Assembly: GCA_000987045.1 (NCBI GenBank)
Contig: LAKY01000032.1
Coordinates: 2,923 to 66,922, forward strand
Length of the DNA stretch: 64,000 nt
Source of the DNA: Clostridiales bacterium PH28_bin88
Lineage (GTDB): Bacteria; Bacillota; PH28-bin88
Reading direction: 5' to 3'
Part shown: positions 56,209 through 64,000 of the stretch, piece after piece
Layout: every line of letters begins with the position of its first letter
Numbering within the stretch: position 1 is the stretch's first letter
Notes under the pieces: generated by a model
What the model saw: the letters and a program-made list of their open reading frames with translations, nothing else
Told to the model about the DNA's origin: nothing
Database searches by the model: none
Position numbers and translations under genes: made by a program

Positions 56209-57015
56209 TTATTTACCGAGTACCTCGTTCATGCTACCCGTCCGGTAGCCCTGCAGGTCCAGGGTGACGTAGGTATAGCCCAGCTCCTTCAGCTTTTGGG
56301 CTACCTGGTCCGCTGCCGCCAGGACTTTGGGGAAGTCGATCGCGGCGACCTCGATGCGGGCCAGGTCGCCGTGGTGCCGTACCCTCAACTGGCCAACACC
56401 TAAGGAACGCAGGTAATCCTCCGCCCGGCCGACCATGGTCAGTTTCTCCTGGGTGATCCGCTCCCCATAGGGGAAACGGGAGGACAGGCAGGCAAAGGAG
56501 GGTTTATCCCAGGTGGGAAGGCCCATTTCCCGGGAAAGCTGGCGGATGTCTTCCTTGGTCAGACCCGCTTCCTTGAGAGGGCTCCTGACCCCCAGTTCCC
56601 CCCCTGCCCGCATGCCTGGCCGGTGGTCGAACTGGTCGTCGTAGTTGGCCCCGTCCAACACGTAAGACAGGCCGTGCTCGCGGGCGATGTCCAGGAGCTT
56701 GCCAAAGAGTTCGGTCTTGCAGAAGTAGCAGCGGTCGGGCGGGTTGGCGGCAAACTCTTCGTTAGCCAGTTCTTCCGTCCAGATGGTCAGGTGCCTTAAG
56801 CCCAACTGCTCGGCTAATGCCAGGGCCTCTTTCACCTCATGGTCCGGGTAAGTTTCCGAACAGGCGGTTACCGCCAGCGCCCGGTCCTCCAGGACGTCAC
56901 GGGCCACCTTGGCCAGGAAGGTGCTGTCCACCCCTCCCGAATAGGCGATGACCGCCCCGCCGCAGCCGGCCAGTATTTCTCTTAGCTGGGACAGTTTTTG
57001 CTGAATGGTTTCCAA
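56209..57015 (-). CDS. larE: Nickel-pincer cofactor sulfur transferase LarE
   Basis: A 268-residue PP-loop enzyme: AYSGGVDSTFLAK is the ATP loop, and the sacrificial-cysteine context PSFACLSSRFPYGE is present, as in Lactiplantibacillus LarE (Cys176). It donates its cysteine sulfur to the dicarboxylated nicotinate intermediate. I prefer a TTG at 57015 after GGAGGTGTG, giving LETIQQKLSQL; the longer frame starts inside larB. Confidence 0.9.
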   Translation of the reverse strand: METIQQKLSQLREILAGCGGAVIAYSGGVDSTFLAKVARDVLEDRALAVTACSETYPDHEVKEALALAEQLGLRHLTIWTEELANEEFAANPPDRCYFCKTELFGKLLDIAREHGLSYVLDGANYDDQFDHRPGMRAGGELGVRSPLKEAGLTKEDIRQLSREMGLPTWDKPSFACLSSRFPYGERITQEKLTMVGRAEDYLRSLGVGQLRVRHHGDLARIEVAAIDFPKVLAAADQVAQKLKELGYTYVTLDLQGYRTGSMNEVLGK

Positions 57016-57053
57016 AAAGAACACACCTCCGCTTGGTTTTCGATGGACAATGA

Positions 57054-57824
57054 TCAGCTTTCTTGGCAACCTTTCAAGCCGCTGCGGATAATGGTATCAG
57101 CTAAAGCCGCGGCACCAAAACCGTTGTCAATATTTACAACCCCGATGCCTTTTGCACAACTGTTGAGCATGGTGAGCAACGCTGACAGGCCGTTAAAGCT
57201 GGCCCCATAGCCTACACTGGTAGGCACCGCAATCACGGGTACGTCCACTAAACCGCCCACTACACTGGCCAGTGCCCCTTCCATTCCCGCCACGACAATG
57301 ATTACCGCCGCGGAATTGAGCCGGTCATAATGGGCCAAAAGGCGGTGGATGCCGGCCACCCCCACATCGTAAACCCTTTCAACCTGGTGTCCCATTACTT
57401 CCGCCGTCACTACCGCCTCTTCCGCCACCGGAATGTCGGCAGTCCCCGCGGAGAGCACCAGGATTTTGCGGGAGGAGATTTTCACCTCTTCCGCGGCCAT
57501 GCTGATAATTCTGGCCGTCTCATGGTATTTTGCCCGGGGATACAAAGGCTGGATGGCATTAAACATGTCTTGTCCCGCCCTGGTGGCCAGTATATTGCGG
57601 TTACGTTCGGCTAAACTCTGAAAGATCTTGACCACTTGCTCCACAGTCTTCCCCTGGCAGAATATGACTTCCGGGAAGCCGTTTCGTAACGCCCGGTGAT
57701 GGTCTACTTTCGCGAATTCCAGGTCTTCATAAGGAAGCTTCTTCAGTTCTTCCAAGACCCGGGTCAGGCTTACCGTACCGGCCTTGTAGTCTTCCAACAA
57801 TTTAACCAAGTTTTGCGTGTGCAT
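57054..57824 (-). CDS. larB: Nickel-pincer cofactor carboxylase LarB
   Basis: A 256-residue protein with the AIR-carboxylase-like fold (LVLSAGTADIPVAEEAVVTAE-type segment; DVGVAGIHRLL; VVAGMEGALASVVGGLV; GYGASFNGLSALLTMLNSCA). LarB carboxylates nicotinic acid adenine dinucleotide, the first step of the nickel-pincer cofactor. The ATG at 57824 (MHTQNLVKLLEDY) is the natural start; it overlaps larC by 23 bases. Confidence 0.9.
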   Translation of the reverse strand: MHTQNLVKLLEDYKAGTVSLTRVLEELKKLPYEDLEFAKVDHHRALRNGFPEVIFCQGKTVEQVVKIFQSLAERNRNILATRAGQDMFNAIQPLYPRAKYHETARIISMAAEEVKISSRKILVLSAGTADIPVAEEAVVTAEVMGHQVERVYDVGVAGIHRLLAHYDRLNSAAVIIVVAGMEGALASVVGGLVDVPVIAVPTSVGYGASFNGLSALLTMLNSCAKGIGVVNIDNGFGAAALADTIIRSGLKGCQES

Positions 57825-58572
57825 GATGCCCCTGTTGCACCTCCGTTTCCTGCGCCAACCGCGACCCCAGCAAGACCCTGAGCAGGTTGGGAATCTCCAA
57901 ATCCCTCTCACCGGCGCCATACCCTACCTTTTCCACCAGCATGCCCGGTAACGGGCCAAAGCCCCGGCTGACAGTGCTGATGATGGCAGCGCCGGTGGGT
58001 GTTACCAGTTCTTTTTCGGGACCAAAAGCATAGATGGATACCCCGCATAACAGCTCCAGGGTGGCAGGCGCCGGGACCGGCATCACTCCGTGCTGGCAGT
58101 TGACAAATCCCGAACCGACATTCAGTTTGGAACAATAAACTTCGTCCACCGCTAATATATCCTGACATATTGCAGACCCCACAATGTCGACAATCGCGTC
58201 CAGGCTGCCAACCTCGTGGAAGTGAACCCTTTCCAAGGTGGTTGCATGGATTTTCGCCTCGGCCGCAGCCAGGCGGTTAAAGATCCGCATACTCAAGTCC
58301 TTCACGTTTTGTTTCAAATCGCTCCGGTTGATTATTTCCTCAATGTCTTTCAGATGCCGGTGGGGATGCGGCCCTTCTTCCACCAGGACATTTACCTTGG
58401 TCCCGGCAATTCCGCATTTTTTTACTTTCTCCACCTGCAGTTCAAATCCCGGCAGGTTGAGTTTTGTCAACTCATGCCGTAATTCCGCCAGGTCTACACC
58501 CAGGTCCAGGCAGGCTCCCATGATCATATCCCCGCTAATACCCGAAAAGCAATCAAAATAAGCGATTTTCAC
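57802..58572 (-). CDS. larC: Nickel insertion protein LarC, N-terminal (LarC1) domain only
   Basis: A 256-residue protein with the LarC1 pattern: YFDCFSGISGDMIMGACLDL, the histidine-rich EEGPHPHRHLKDI, RVHFHEVGSLDAIVDIVG and PTGAAIISTVS. LarC inserts nickel using CTP. The C-terminal LarC2 domain, which is often joined by a -1 frameshift, is absent: after the stop the DNA codes for LarB in another frame. First gene of larC-larB-larE. Confidence 0.85.
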   Translation of the reverse strand: MKIAYFDCFSGISGDMIMGACLDLGVDLAELRHELTKLNLPGFELQVEKVKKCGIAGTKVNVLVEEGPHPHRHLKDIEEIINRSDLKQNVKDLSMRIFNRLAAAEAKIHATTLERVHFHEVGSLDAIVDIVGSAICQDILAVDEVYCSKLNVGSGFVNCQHGVMPVPAPATLELLCGVSIYAFGPEKELVTPTGAAIISTVSRGFGPLPGMLVEKVGYGAGERDLEIPNLLRVLLGSRLAQETEVQQGHHAHAKLG

Positions 58573-58812
58573 CTTAGCCCCCCTTTTAGGTTCACAACAA
58601 ATAATCCCCTGAATACAAACCCCCAGTAACTCTTACCTTACCACCGGCTAAAGAAAACTTGGCTTGCGGCAAGCCAGGAAAAGAACAGGGTCGGTGCGGA
58701 AATAAGCCTAGCATCCCGCTATTTTCTACGTTAGTCTGGAGGTTTGCTAGGCCACTTTATTTATTATACATTTTTTTCTGCCTGGCATCCAGGTTGCCCA
58801 GCTTGTTTACCC
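58573..58812. other. Intergenic stretch between larC and the M24 gene
   Basis: About 240 bases holding a short hairpin (CCTGG/CCAGG near 58780) without a T-run in the right direction. No gene is supported. Confidence 0.4.
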
Positions 58813-59922
58813 CTAGTGGATGATCAGGTCACGGGGGTAGCCAGTCAGGATCCGCGGGCCGTCCTGGGATACATGGATTACATCCGTAACCCTGGGGCCA
58901 CCGGCCCCTTTTTTATAAACAGTGGGCAACAGGACATCCACTACCATGTCCTTCTCAATCGTTTCCTGGCGTCCCTTTCCAATGATGGGATAGAATTCGG
59001 ACTGCCTCAAGCCGACCCCGTATCCCACGAAATCCAAGTAGTGTTTTTCAAACCCAGCCTCAGCCACAACTTCCCGGGCCGCCGCGTCCACTTCCCACGC
59101 GTGGACGCCGGGTTTCAGGGCGGCGATGGCCCTGTCCTGCGCTTCCAACAGCAATTGGTAGGTTTTGGCCTGCTCCTCCGGGATGTTACCCATGGCCACC
59201 GTACGGCACATTTTTGAACAATAACCCTCACAAGTGGCACCCAGGTGGATCACCACCGCTTCCCCCGCCACCAGCTTTTTCTGGCTGGCGCAAGGGTGGG
59301 TCAGAAGCGCCCGCTCTCCCGAGGTCACCTGCATGCGGAAGGAAGACCCGCCTGAACCCGCCTTCAGCATCGCGTACTCGGCCTCCGCCAGCACCTCCAG
59401 TTCCGTGACTCCCGGTTTTACCGCCCGCACTGCTGCCTCCATACCTTTGCAGGCCATTTCGGAAGCCCGCCGGATCAGCTCGATCTCGTGGGGGGATTTT
59501 ACCGACCGGAGGCGGTAGATCAGTTCGGTGGCGTTGACAAAGTCCTCCTCAGGGAAGGCCTTCCGCAAACCTTCGTACACTCCAAATTCCACAAAATACT
59601 TTTCGAAGCCAATGCGGGGTTTCGTAAAACCGTACCCCTTCATTACCTCAATGGTCTTCGACACCAGGTTCTGGGCAGGGAAGAAGTAGCCCTTGACATG
59701 GGGAATAGCTGAGTTTTCCCGCAGGTATTCCACATCCAGCCAGAGGGTGACGGCGGTGGCTTCCCCTTTTCGCGGGATCACCAGCGCCATGCACTCCATC
59801 TGGGTACTGCCCGTAAAGTAGATCAGGTTTTCCCGCCCCACAATGAACAGCATATCAATGTTGGCTTCGTTGATAGCCACCTGGGCGCGCTTGATCCTCC
59901 CGGCAATCTCCTCTTTAAGCAA
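58813..59922 (-). CDS. M24-fold protein lacking standard metal ligands
   Basis: A 369-residue protein with the two-domain creatinase/prolidase fold: N-terminal domain to about 150 and a pita-bread domain after SVKSPHEIELIRRAS. The expected metal ligands are replaced: the iDlG aspartate is VIHLGAT, the sD-type aspartate is CSKMCRT, and the GHGIGL histidine is GYGVGL. Like creatinase or ectoine hydrolase it may be metal-independent, or it may be inactive. It starts at a TTG. It lies next to a lower meta-cleavage module, so a C-N hydrolase acting upstream of it is conceivable. Confidence 0.8.
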   Translation of the reverse strand: MLKEEIAGRIKRAQVAINEANIDMLFIVGRENLIYFTGSTQMECMALVIPRKGEATAVTLWLDVEYLRENSAIPHVKGYFFPAQNLVSKTIEVMKGYGFTKPRIGFEKYFVEFGVYEGLRKAFPEEDFVNATELIYRLRSVKSPHEIELIRRASEMACKGMEAAVRAVKPGVTELEVLAEAEYAMLKAGSGGSSFRMQVTSGERALLTHPCASQKKLVAGEAVVIHLGATCEGYCSKMCRTVAMGNIPEEQAKTYQLLLEAQDRAIAALKPGVHAWEVDAAAREVVAEAGFEKHYLDFVGYGVGLRQSEFYPIIGKGRQETIEKDMVVDVLLPTVYKKGAGGPRVTDVIHVSQDGPRILTGYPRDLIIH

Positions 59923-59961
59923 AGGCCACCGCTCCTTTCTTTCAGGCTCCGAGCAGCAACT

Positions 59962-60750
59962 TCAACCCGCGAACCGGACACTAGCGGTACCCAGCCGGTC
60001 GAAACAGGCCTCGAAGTAATCCCCGGCAACGGGCGCCACGGCTGCGGTGAAAGCCCCTGACAAGACAACCTCCCCGGCTTTCAGGGTAATCTCGAACTCG
60101 GCAAGCTTATTGGCCAGCCAGGCAACGGCGGCGGCGGGGTGCCCCAGCACGGCAGCGCCGGCAGCGGTGCTTAAGACCTCACCGTTCCTCTTGAAAACCA
60201 AACCGGTAAGGGTCAAGTCCAGATTATCTAATGGGGTGAGCCTCCCTCCCAGGACAAACCGGGCGCTGGAGGCATTGTCCGCTATGGTGTCCTGGATCTT
60301 GATCTTCCAATCCTTCACGCGGCTGTCCACAATCTCCAGGGAGGGGACCACCGCTTCCGTAGCCCGCAGCACGTCTGAGACCGAAACCCCTGGGCCGGAC
60401 AGGTCCTTTTTGAGCAGGAAGGCCACCTCAGCCTCCACCTTGGGCTGCATCAGGTCTCCCAGCCGGATTACCCCGCCGTCAACTACTTCGATGTTGCTGA
60501 GCAGGTGGCCGTAGTCGGGTTCATATACCCCCAGCAGGTTTTGCATGGCCAGGCTGGTGAGCCCGATCTTTTTCCCTACCACCGGGTTTTTCTCATTAAC
60601 TTTGGCTTTGATGACCTTAAGCTGCACCTGGTAGGCATCGTCGATGGTTATGTCTTTGAATTCGTCCGTAAGTGCCGTGATGGGCTCCCTAGTCCGCTCC
60701 GCCACCAGCAGGCGGCCCGCCAGTTGTTGGTATTTGTCTTCCCCTAACAC
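59962..60750 (-). CDS. 2-Oxopent-4-enoate hydratase/4-oxalocrotonate decarboxylase family
   Basis: A 262-residue protein of the DmpE/DmpH (MhpD-like) family: GKKIGLTSLAMQNLLGVYEPDYGHL, KVEAEVAFLLKKDL, VVPSLEIVDSRV and GHPAAAVAWLANKLAEF are recognisable blocks, including the acidic metal-binding residues. Hydratase and decarboxylase branches cannot be separated here, but with the aldolase and dehydrogenase following, the hydratase role (2-hydroxypenta-2,4-dienoate to 4-hydroxy-2-oxovalerate) fits. The start is a GTG. Confidence 0.85.
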   Translation of the reverse strand: MLGEDKYQQLAGRLLVAERTREPITALTDEFKDITIDDAYQVQLKVIKAKVNEKNPVVGKKIGLTSLAMQNLLGVYEPDYGHLLSNIEVVDGGVIRLGDLMQPKVEAEVAFLLKKDLSGPGVSVSDVLRATEAVVPSLEIVDSRVKDWKIKIQDTIADNASSARFVLGGRLTPLDNLDLTLTGLVFKRNGEVLSTAAGAAVLGHPAAAVAWLANKLAEFEITLKAGEVVLSGAFTAAVAPVAGDYFEACFDRLGTASVRFAG

Positions 60751-60766
60751 TAAAATCCCCCTCTTT

Positions 60767-61780
60767 CTAGGCTTTTGCCTTGGATAGCGCGAGAGCCACG
60801 TCCACGATCATGTCTTCCTGGCCACCAACCACCTTGCGGTGGCCCAGTTCTATCAGGATGTCCCGGGGATCCAATCCAAATTTCTCCGCCGACCGGAAGG
60901 TGTGCAGGAGGAAACTGGAGTATACCCCGGCATAGCCCAGGGAAAGTGCCGCCTTATCGATCACCTGCGGTCGCCGCATCAAAGGCCTTACCACATCCTC
61001 GGCCGCGTCCATGATCGCATACAAGTCCACGCCGGTTTCATATCCCAGCCTGTCCAGCACCGCTACCAGCACCTCGGTAGGCGTATTCCCGGCGCCCGCT
61101 CCCAGGCCGGCCAGGCAGCCGTCAACCACACCGGCCCCTTCCTCGATAGCCGCCAGGGTGTTGCCGATGGCCAGGCCCAGGTTGTTGTGGGCGTGGAAAC
61201 CTACCTCGACATTCAGGTTTTCTTTTAATAAGCCTACCCTTCTCCGGACGTCATCAGGCACCATCGCCCCCGCCGAGTCCACCACGTAGACCACGTCGGC
61301 GCCGTAGGATTCCATCAGTTTGGCTTGTTCCAGCACCTTTTCGGGTGGCGCCATATGGGAAAGCATGAGGAATGTGATAACCTCCATGCCGATTTCCTTG
61401 GCCAACCCGATATGCTGGGCGGAAATGTCCGCTTCCGTGACATGGGTAGCGGGGCGCGCTACCCGGGCACCCTCCCGGTAAGCCATCTCCAGGTCTTCCT
61501 TGACGCCCACACCCGGGAGCAGGAGCACTGCCAGCCTGGTATTCCTCGTCACTGCCTTGGCCGCCCGCAAGGCCTCCTGGTCGGTAAGTTTACTGAAACC
61601 GTAATTGATAGAAGAACCCCCCAGGCCGTCCCCGTGGGTGACTTCCAGGGTATCAATCATGGCCCGCTCCAGGGCCGCTGCCACGCGGGAGATATCTTCC
61701 GCACTATACTGGTGGGATACCGAGTGGCTGCCATCCCGGAGGGTAGTATCAATGATGCGGATCTTGCGTTTTTGAGTCAT
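60767..61780 (-). CDS. dmpG: 4-Hydroxy-2-oxovalerate aldolase
   Basis: A 337-residue DmpG/Mhp[18 protein letters not shown] with the metal-site aspartate, [34 protein letters not shown] and the C-terminal communication domain. It splits 4-hydroxy-2-oxovalerate into pyruvate and acetaldehyde, channelling the latter to DmpF. It overlaps dmpF by four bases. Confidence 0.93.
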   Translation of the reverse strand: MTQKRKIRIIDTTLRDGSHSVSHQYSAEDISRVAAALERAMIDTLEVTHGDGLGGSSINYGFSKLTDQEALRAAKAVTRNTRLAVLLLPGVGVKEDLEMAYREGARVARPATHVTEADISAQHIGLAKEIGMEVITFLMLSHMAPPEKVLEQAKLMESYGADVVYVVDSAGAMVPDDVRRRVGLLKENLNVEVGFHAHNNLGLAIGNTLAAIEEGAGVVDGCLAGLGAGAGNTPTEVLVAVLDRLGYETGVDLYAIMDAAEDVVRPLMRRPQVIDKAALSLGYAGVYSSFLLHTFRSAEKFGLDPRDILIELGHRKVVGGQEDMIVDVALALSKAKA

Positions 61781-62673
61781 GCCACGCTACCCCCTTCATT
61801 TCCCTGTCCGACCATTTTCCTGGCGATGGCCTCTCCCGCGGCCAGGGCAGCGGATGTCATGATGTCCAGGTTCCCGGCATACTTGGGCAGGAAATCTCCC
61901 GCCCCCTCTACCTCGATCATGATGGTCACCTTCTTGCCGTCGAACACCGGCGGGTACTTCAGCCGGTAGCCGGGAACGTATTTCTGTACGGTACTTACCA
62001 TCGCCTCCACCGAGGCGGTGATGGCCTCGCGGTCCGGCTCGCTTTCAAGAATGGTGTAAATGGTATGCTGGTTGAGAATGGGGGGTTCCGCCGGGTTCAG
62101 GATGATGATGGACTTGGACTTTTTAGCCCCGCCGATCATGTGCACTCCCCTGGCGGTGGTAACGGTGAACTCGTCGATATTGGCCCGGGTCCCCGGGCCG
62201 GCGCTCTTGCTGGGGATGGTGGTGACCGTCTCGGCGTAAGCCACCTCAGCCACGCGGGAGACGGCAAACACCATGGGAATGGTGGCCTGACCCCCGCAGG
62301 TGACCATGTTGATGTTGGGTTCGCCGATGCTCTTCAGGTCGATGTCCACCGCCGGCACCACGTAAGGCCCCACCGCGGCGGGGGTAAGATCCACCGCCAC
62401 CATCCCCGCCTCCTTGAGGAGGGGCGCGTGTTTCATATGGGCACCCGCGCTGGTGGCATCAAACACGATTTTAATACCGGAGTTTGCCAGAATGGGCCGG
62501 ATACCCTCCGCGGAGGTGGGCACCCCCATCTCCCTGGCCCGGGCGATGCCGTCAGAATTGGGGTCGATCCCGGCAAACATTCCTACTTCCAGCAGCTTGC
62601 TTCTGCGTTGAATCTTGATCAACAGGTCGGTACCGATATTGCCGGTGCCCAGTATTGCTGCTTTTACCGCCAA
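61777..62673 (-). CDS. dmpF: Acetaldehyde dehydrogenase (acylating), DmpF type
   Basis: A 298-residue DmpF/Mhp[19 protein letters not shown] is the NAD-binding site, [12 protein letters not shown] holds the catalytic cysteine, and the C-terminal [23 protein letters not shown] is typical. It oxidises acetaldehyde to acetyl-CoA in complex with DmpG. Confidence 0.94.
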   Translation of the reverse strand: MAVKAAILGTGNIGTDLLIKIQRRSKLLEVGMFAGIDPNSDGIARAREMGVPTSAEGIRPILANSGIKIVFDATSAGAHMKHAPLLKEAGMVAVDLTPAAVGPYVVPAVDIDLKSIGEPNINMVTCGGQATIPMVFAVSRVAEVAYAETVTTIPSKSAGPGTRANIDEFTVTTARGVHMIGGAKKSKSIIILNPAEPPILNQHTIYTILESEPDREAITASVEAMVSTVQKYVPGYRLKYPPVFDGKKVTIMIEVEGAGDFLPKYAGNLDIMTSAALAAGEAIARKMVGQGNEGGSVA

Positions 62674-62728
62674 CTCTCTTCATCCTTTCCCCTTCGAATG
62701 TTTCGTTTACCTGGCTCCAGGCAGAATT

Positions 62729-63991
62729 TCAGCGGCTGTGATGGCACATATAATGATGGTCGAAATGGCAGGATTCATGGGCCTGATTCTTGGCCTTTAA
62801 TACCTCTCTCAAAGCACCGGCAATCCTTTCAGCCAGCACGGTTTTTCCTGGTTGGTGCGGTAGTTCGCGGAAGAGCACTTCCAAGGCCACCTTCACTTCG
62901 TCATTGGGCCCGGGTAAGGCGATGATTGTGGTCTCGCCTACCACCCCAACAGCAATCCTTACCCCTGCCTTTTGGTGCCTTCCCGACCCTTTCTGGTACT
63001 TAACAATCCAAGAGGTAGCAGCCATGGGATCCACCCGCAGCAACCCTTCTACCGTTCGGTCCTTATCCTCAGCCCCCACTCCTCCGGTCGTAATTACCAG
63101 GCCATAACCTTCTTCCACCGCCCTCAAAAGGTGCATGGCAATACTGTCTTCGTCATCATCCATGATGCCGCCTGTCGCTACGTTGTACCCTCTCCGTCTG
63201 AACTCTTCAGCAATCATGGGAGAGTTGGTATCGCGGATCATCCCTCTCTTGACCTCGAACCCGGAAGGGAATACCTTGACACGGCGCGCCACCCGCGCCC
63301 TGATTTCCTCCACCATCTGCTCCGAGCGCCGGAAGGTCTCCTCCACTTCTTCCGGTGGCAGAGCAATCAGCCCGAGAATACCCTCAGAATGGATCCTGGC
63401 GTCCTCCCCCAGGCGAACACCAGGCAGGTGTGCCAACCGGTCGAGAATTTCCCCTTCCTTCCCGGCGATGTCCCGCGCCTGGATGGTACGCCGCAGGATA
63501 TCCAAAGTGATGTGGTTATCCCGCACGTCTACCACCAGTACTTCTTTTCTTTCCAGGTTCAACGTTTCCGCCACCACCGACGCGATATCGGTTAAATTGG
63601 CACCGTTCATGAAGATATCTTCAACCCACAGTTCGGTCTTTTCCAACAGGTTTAGCTCCAAGAGAGTATTTTTCTCTTCCCCCGCCCTTTGCACCTCTAC
63701 CACGTCCAGCCGGAAGTCCAGCAGGGGAGCATCCACGATCTGTGTTCCGATGTCCAGGATATCGATGTCTTTTTCCGCCAGACCGGGGATGTCTTCAATT
63801 TTAACGCCTCCGGCAAAGGCGATCTTTACCTTGTCACGGATCCCGGCAGCCGTCAGGTAAGCCTCAACGGTCTCGGCATCGGCTGTTTGACCCGTATCCA
63901 CCATCAGGATATCCGCCCCTCCCAGGACGGCCTCCTCGGCTTCCGCCGCGATCCCGCCGGTCTCCCCCTTTAGTTGAATGACCTTGAGCAT
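62729..63991 (-). CDS. QPRT-like barrel fused to a MoCF (molybdopterin-binding) domain
   Basis: A 420-residue protein of two parts. Residues 1-100 (GGADILMVDTGQTADAETVE, KIAFAGGVKIEDI, DILDIGTQIVDAPLLDFRLD) resemble the C-terminal barrel half of quinolinate phosphoribosyltransferase/ModD. Residues about 237-330 are a MoCF/CinA-like domain with FPSGFEVKRGMIRDTNSP and TTGGVGAEDKDRT; the region between is of unknown fold. The last 20 residues are His/Cys rich (HESCHFDHHYMCHHSR). It is encoded just before dmpF. Such subgroup proteins are annotated only as molybdopterin-binding. The ATG at 63991 lies near the window edge; a longer start cannot be excluded. Confidence 0.6.
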   Translation of the reverse strand: MLKVIQLKGETGGIAAEAEEAVLGGADILMVDTGQTADAETVEAYLTAAGIRDKVKIAFAGGVKIEDIPGLAEKDIDILDIGTQIVDAPLLDFRLDVVEVQRAGEEKNTLLELNLLEKTELWVEDIFMNGANLTDIASVVAETLNLERKEVLVVDVRDNHITLDILRRTIQARDIAGKEGEILDRLAHLPGVRLGEDARIHSEGILGLIALPPEEVEETFRRSEQMVEEIRARVARRVKVFPSGFEVKRGMIRDTNSPMIAEEFRRRGYNVATGGIMDDDEDSIAMHLLRAVEEGYGLVITTGGVGAEDKDRTVEGLLRVDPMAATSWIVKYQKGSGRHQKAGVRIAVGVVGETTIIALPGPNDEVKVALEVLFRELPHQPGKTVLAERIAGALREVLKAKNQAHESCHFDHHYMCHHSR

Positions 63992-64000
63992 GTCCTGGAA

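Noticed and set aside
57802..57824. Programmed frameshift joining larC to a downstream LarC2
   Set aside because: The DNA downstream in the other frames encodes LarB, not LarC2.

Overview
The window reads as chromosomal DNA from a spore-forming, strictly anaerobic Firmicute of the Clostridia (Peptococcaceae/Moorella/Thermincola-like). The evidence is a complete gerABC germination operon plus the remnant of a second one, an oxygen-sensitive class III ribonucleotide reductase (NrdD/NrdG), a selenocysteine-containing NAD-linked formate dehydrogenase, a Tat-exported molybdopterin oxidoreductase, a T-box leader on proS, and cobalamin and c-di-GMP riboswitches. The assignment is inference; there is no rRNA or taxonomic marker in the window.

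Layout. 0-0.85 kb: transposase-like fragment, DUF5317 membrane protein and a broken mini-gene. 0.9-6.4 kb (minus): MpsC-like protein, HD-GYP phosphodiesterase, RsbW/SpoIIE-like ATPase, FapA-like protein and STAS protein, preceded by a c-di-GMP-I riboswitch. 6.5-8.6 kb: divergent LysR/YeiH pair, visibly richer in A+T. 9.1-13.0 kb (plus): double-signature sirohaem protein, DsrE-like protein, TatD-like hydrolase and a RACo-type corrinoid activator. 13.0-13.9 kb (minus): a gerA::gerC deletion remnant directly behind an orphan cobalamin riboswitch. 13.9-23.5 kb (minus): a tetrathionate/selenate-reductase-type BCA operon with a sigma-54 promoter, and its likely controllers (periplasmic binding lipoprotein, histidine kinase, NtrC-type regulator). 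23.6-27.6 kb (minus): gerA-gerB-gerC. 28.0-29.5 kb (minus): thiosulfate-type transporter with a TusA protein. 29.7-31.2 kb: three broken genes. 31.3-34.1 kb (minus): nrdD-nrdG. 34.2-37.3 kb (minus): cbiMNQO behind a second, near-identical cobalamin riboswitch. 37.6-38.7 kb (plus): a second CbiM/NikM plus PDGLE protein. 38.7-43.4 kb (minus): moeA, moeA-PBP fusion, moaC, mogA and a small CQLGCF protein. 44.0-44.9 kb: patatin-like esterase. 45.0-46.3 kb: metY. 46.4-52.8 kb (minus): nuoE-like, nuoF-like, Sec-fdhA and an MFS transporter. 52.8-55.3 kb (minus): formyl-THF cyclo-ligase and proS with T-box. 55.5-56.1 kb: toxin-antitoxin pair. 56.2-58.6 kb (minus): larC1-larB-larE. 58.8-64.0 kb (minus): a lower meta-cleavage module (hydratase, DmpG, DmpF) flanked by a metal-ligand-less M24 protein and a QPRT-like/MoCF fusion protein.

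How the parts fit. Several blocks converge on molybdenum/tungsten cofactor (moaC, mogA, two moeA), which the reductase and the formate dehydrogenase both need. Cobalt/nickel uptake would feed corrinoids and the nickel-pincer cofactor. Inorganic sulfur chemistry recurs (sirohaem protein, DsrE, TusA/thiosulfate uptake, tetrathionate-type reductase, MetY). Corrinoid methyl transfer looks partly lost: the activator is intact, but the only methyltransferase-like genes in view are broken and one cobalamin riboswitch has lost its gene. The most unusual items are the paired riboswitch leaders with a shared 10-codon ORF, the double sirohaem signature protein, the sigma-54 controlled reductase locus with its binding-protein/kinase/regulator trio, and the QPRT/MoCF fusion beside dmpEGF homologues.
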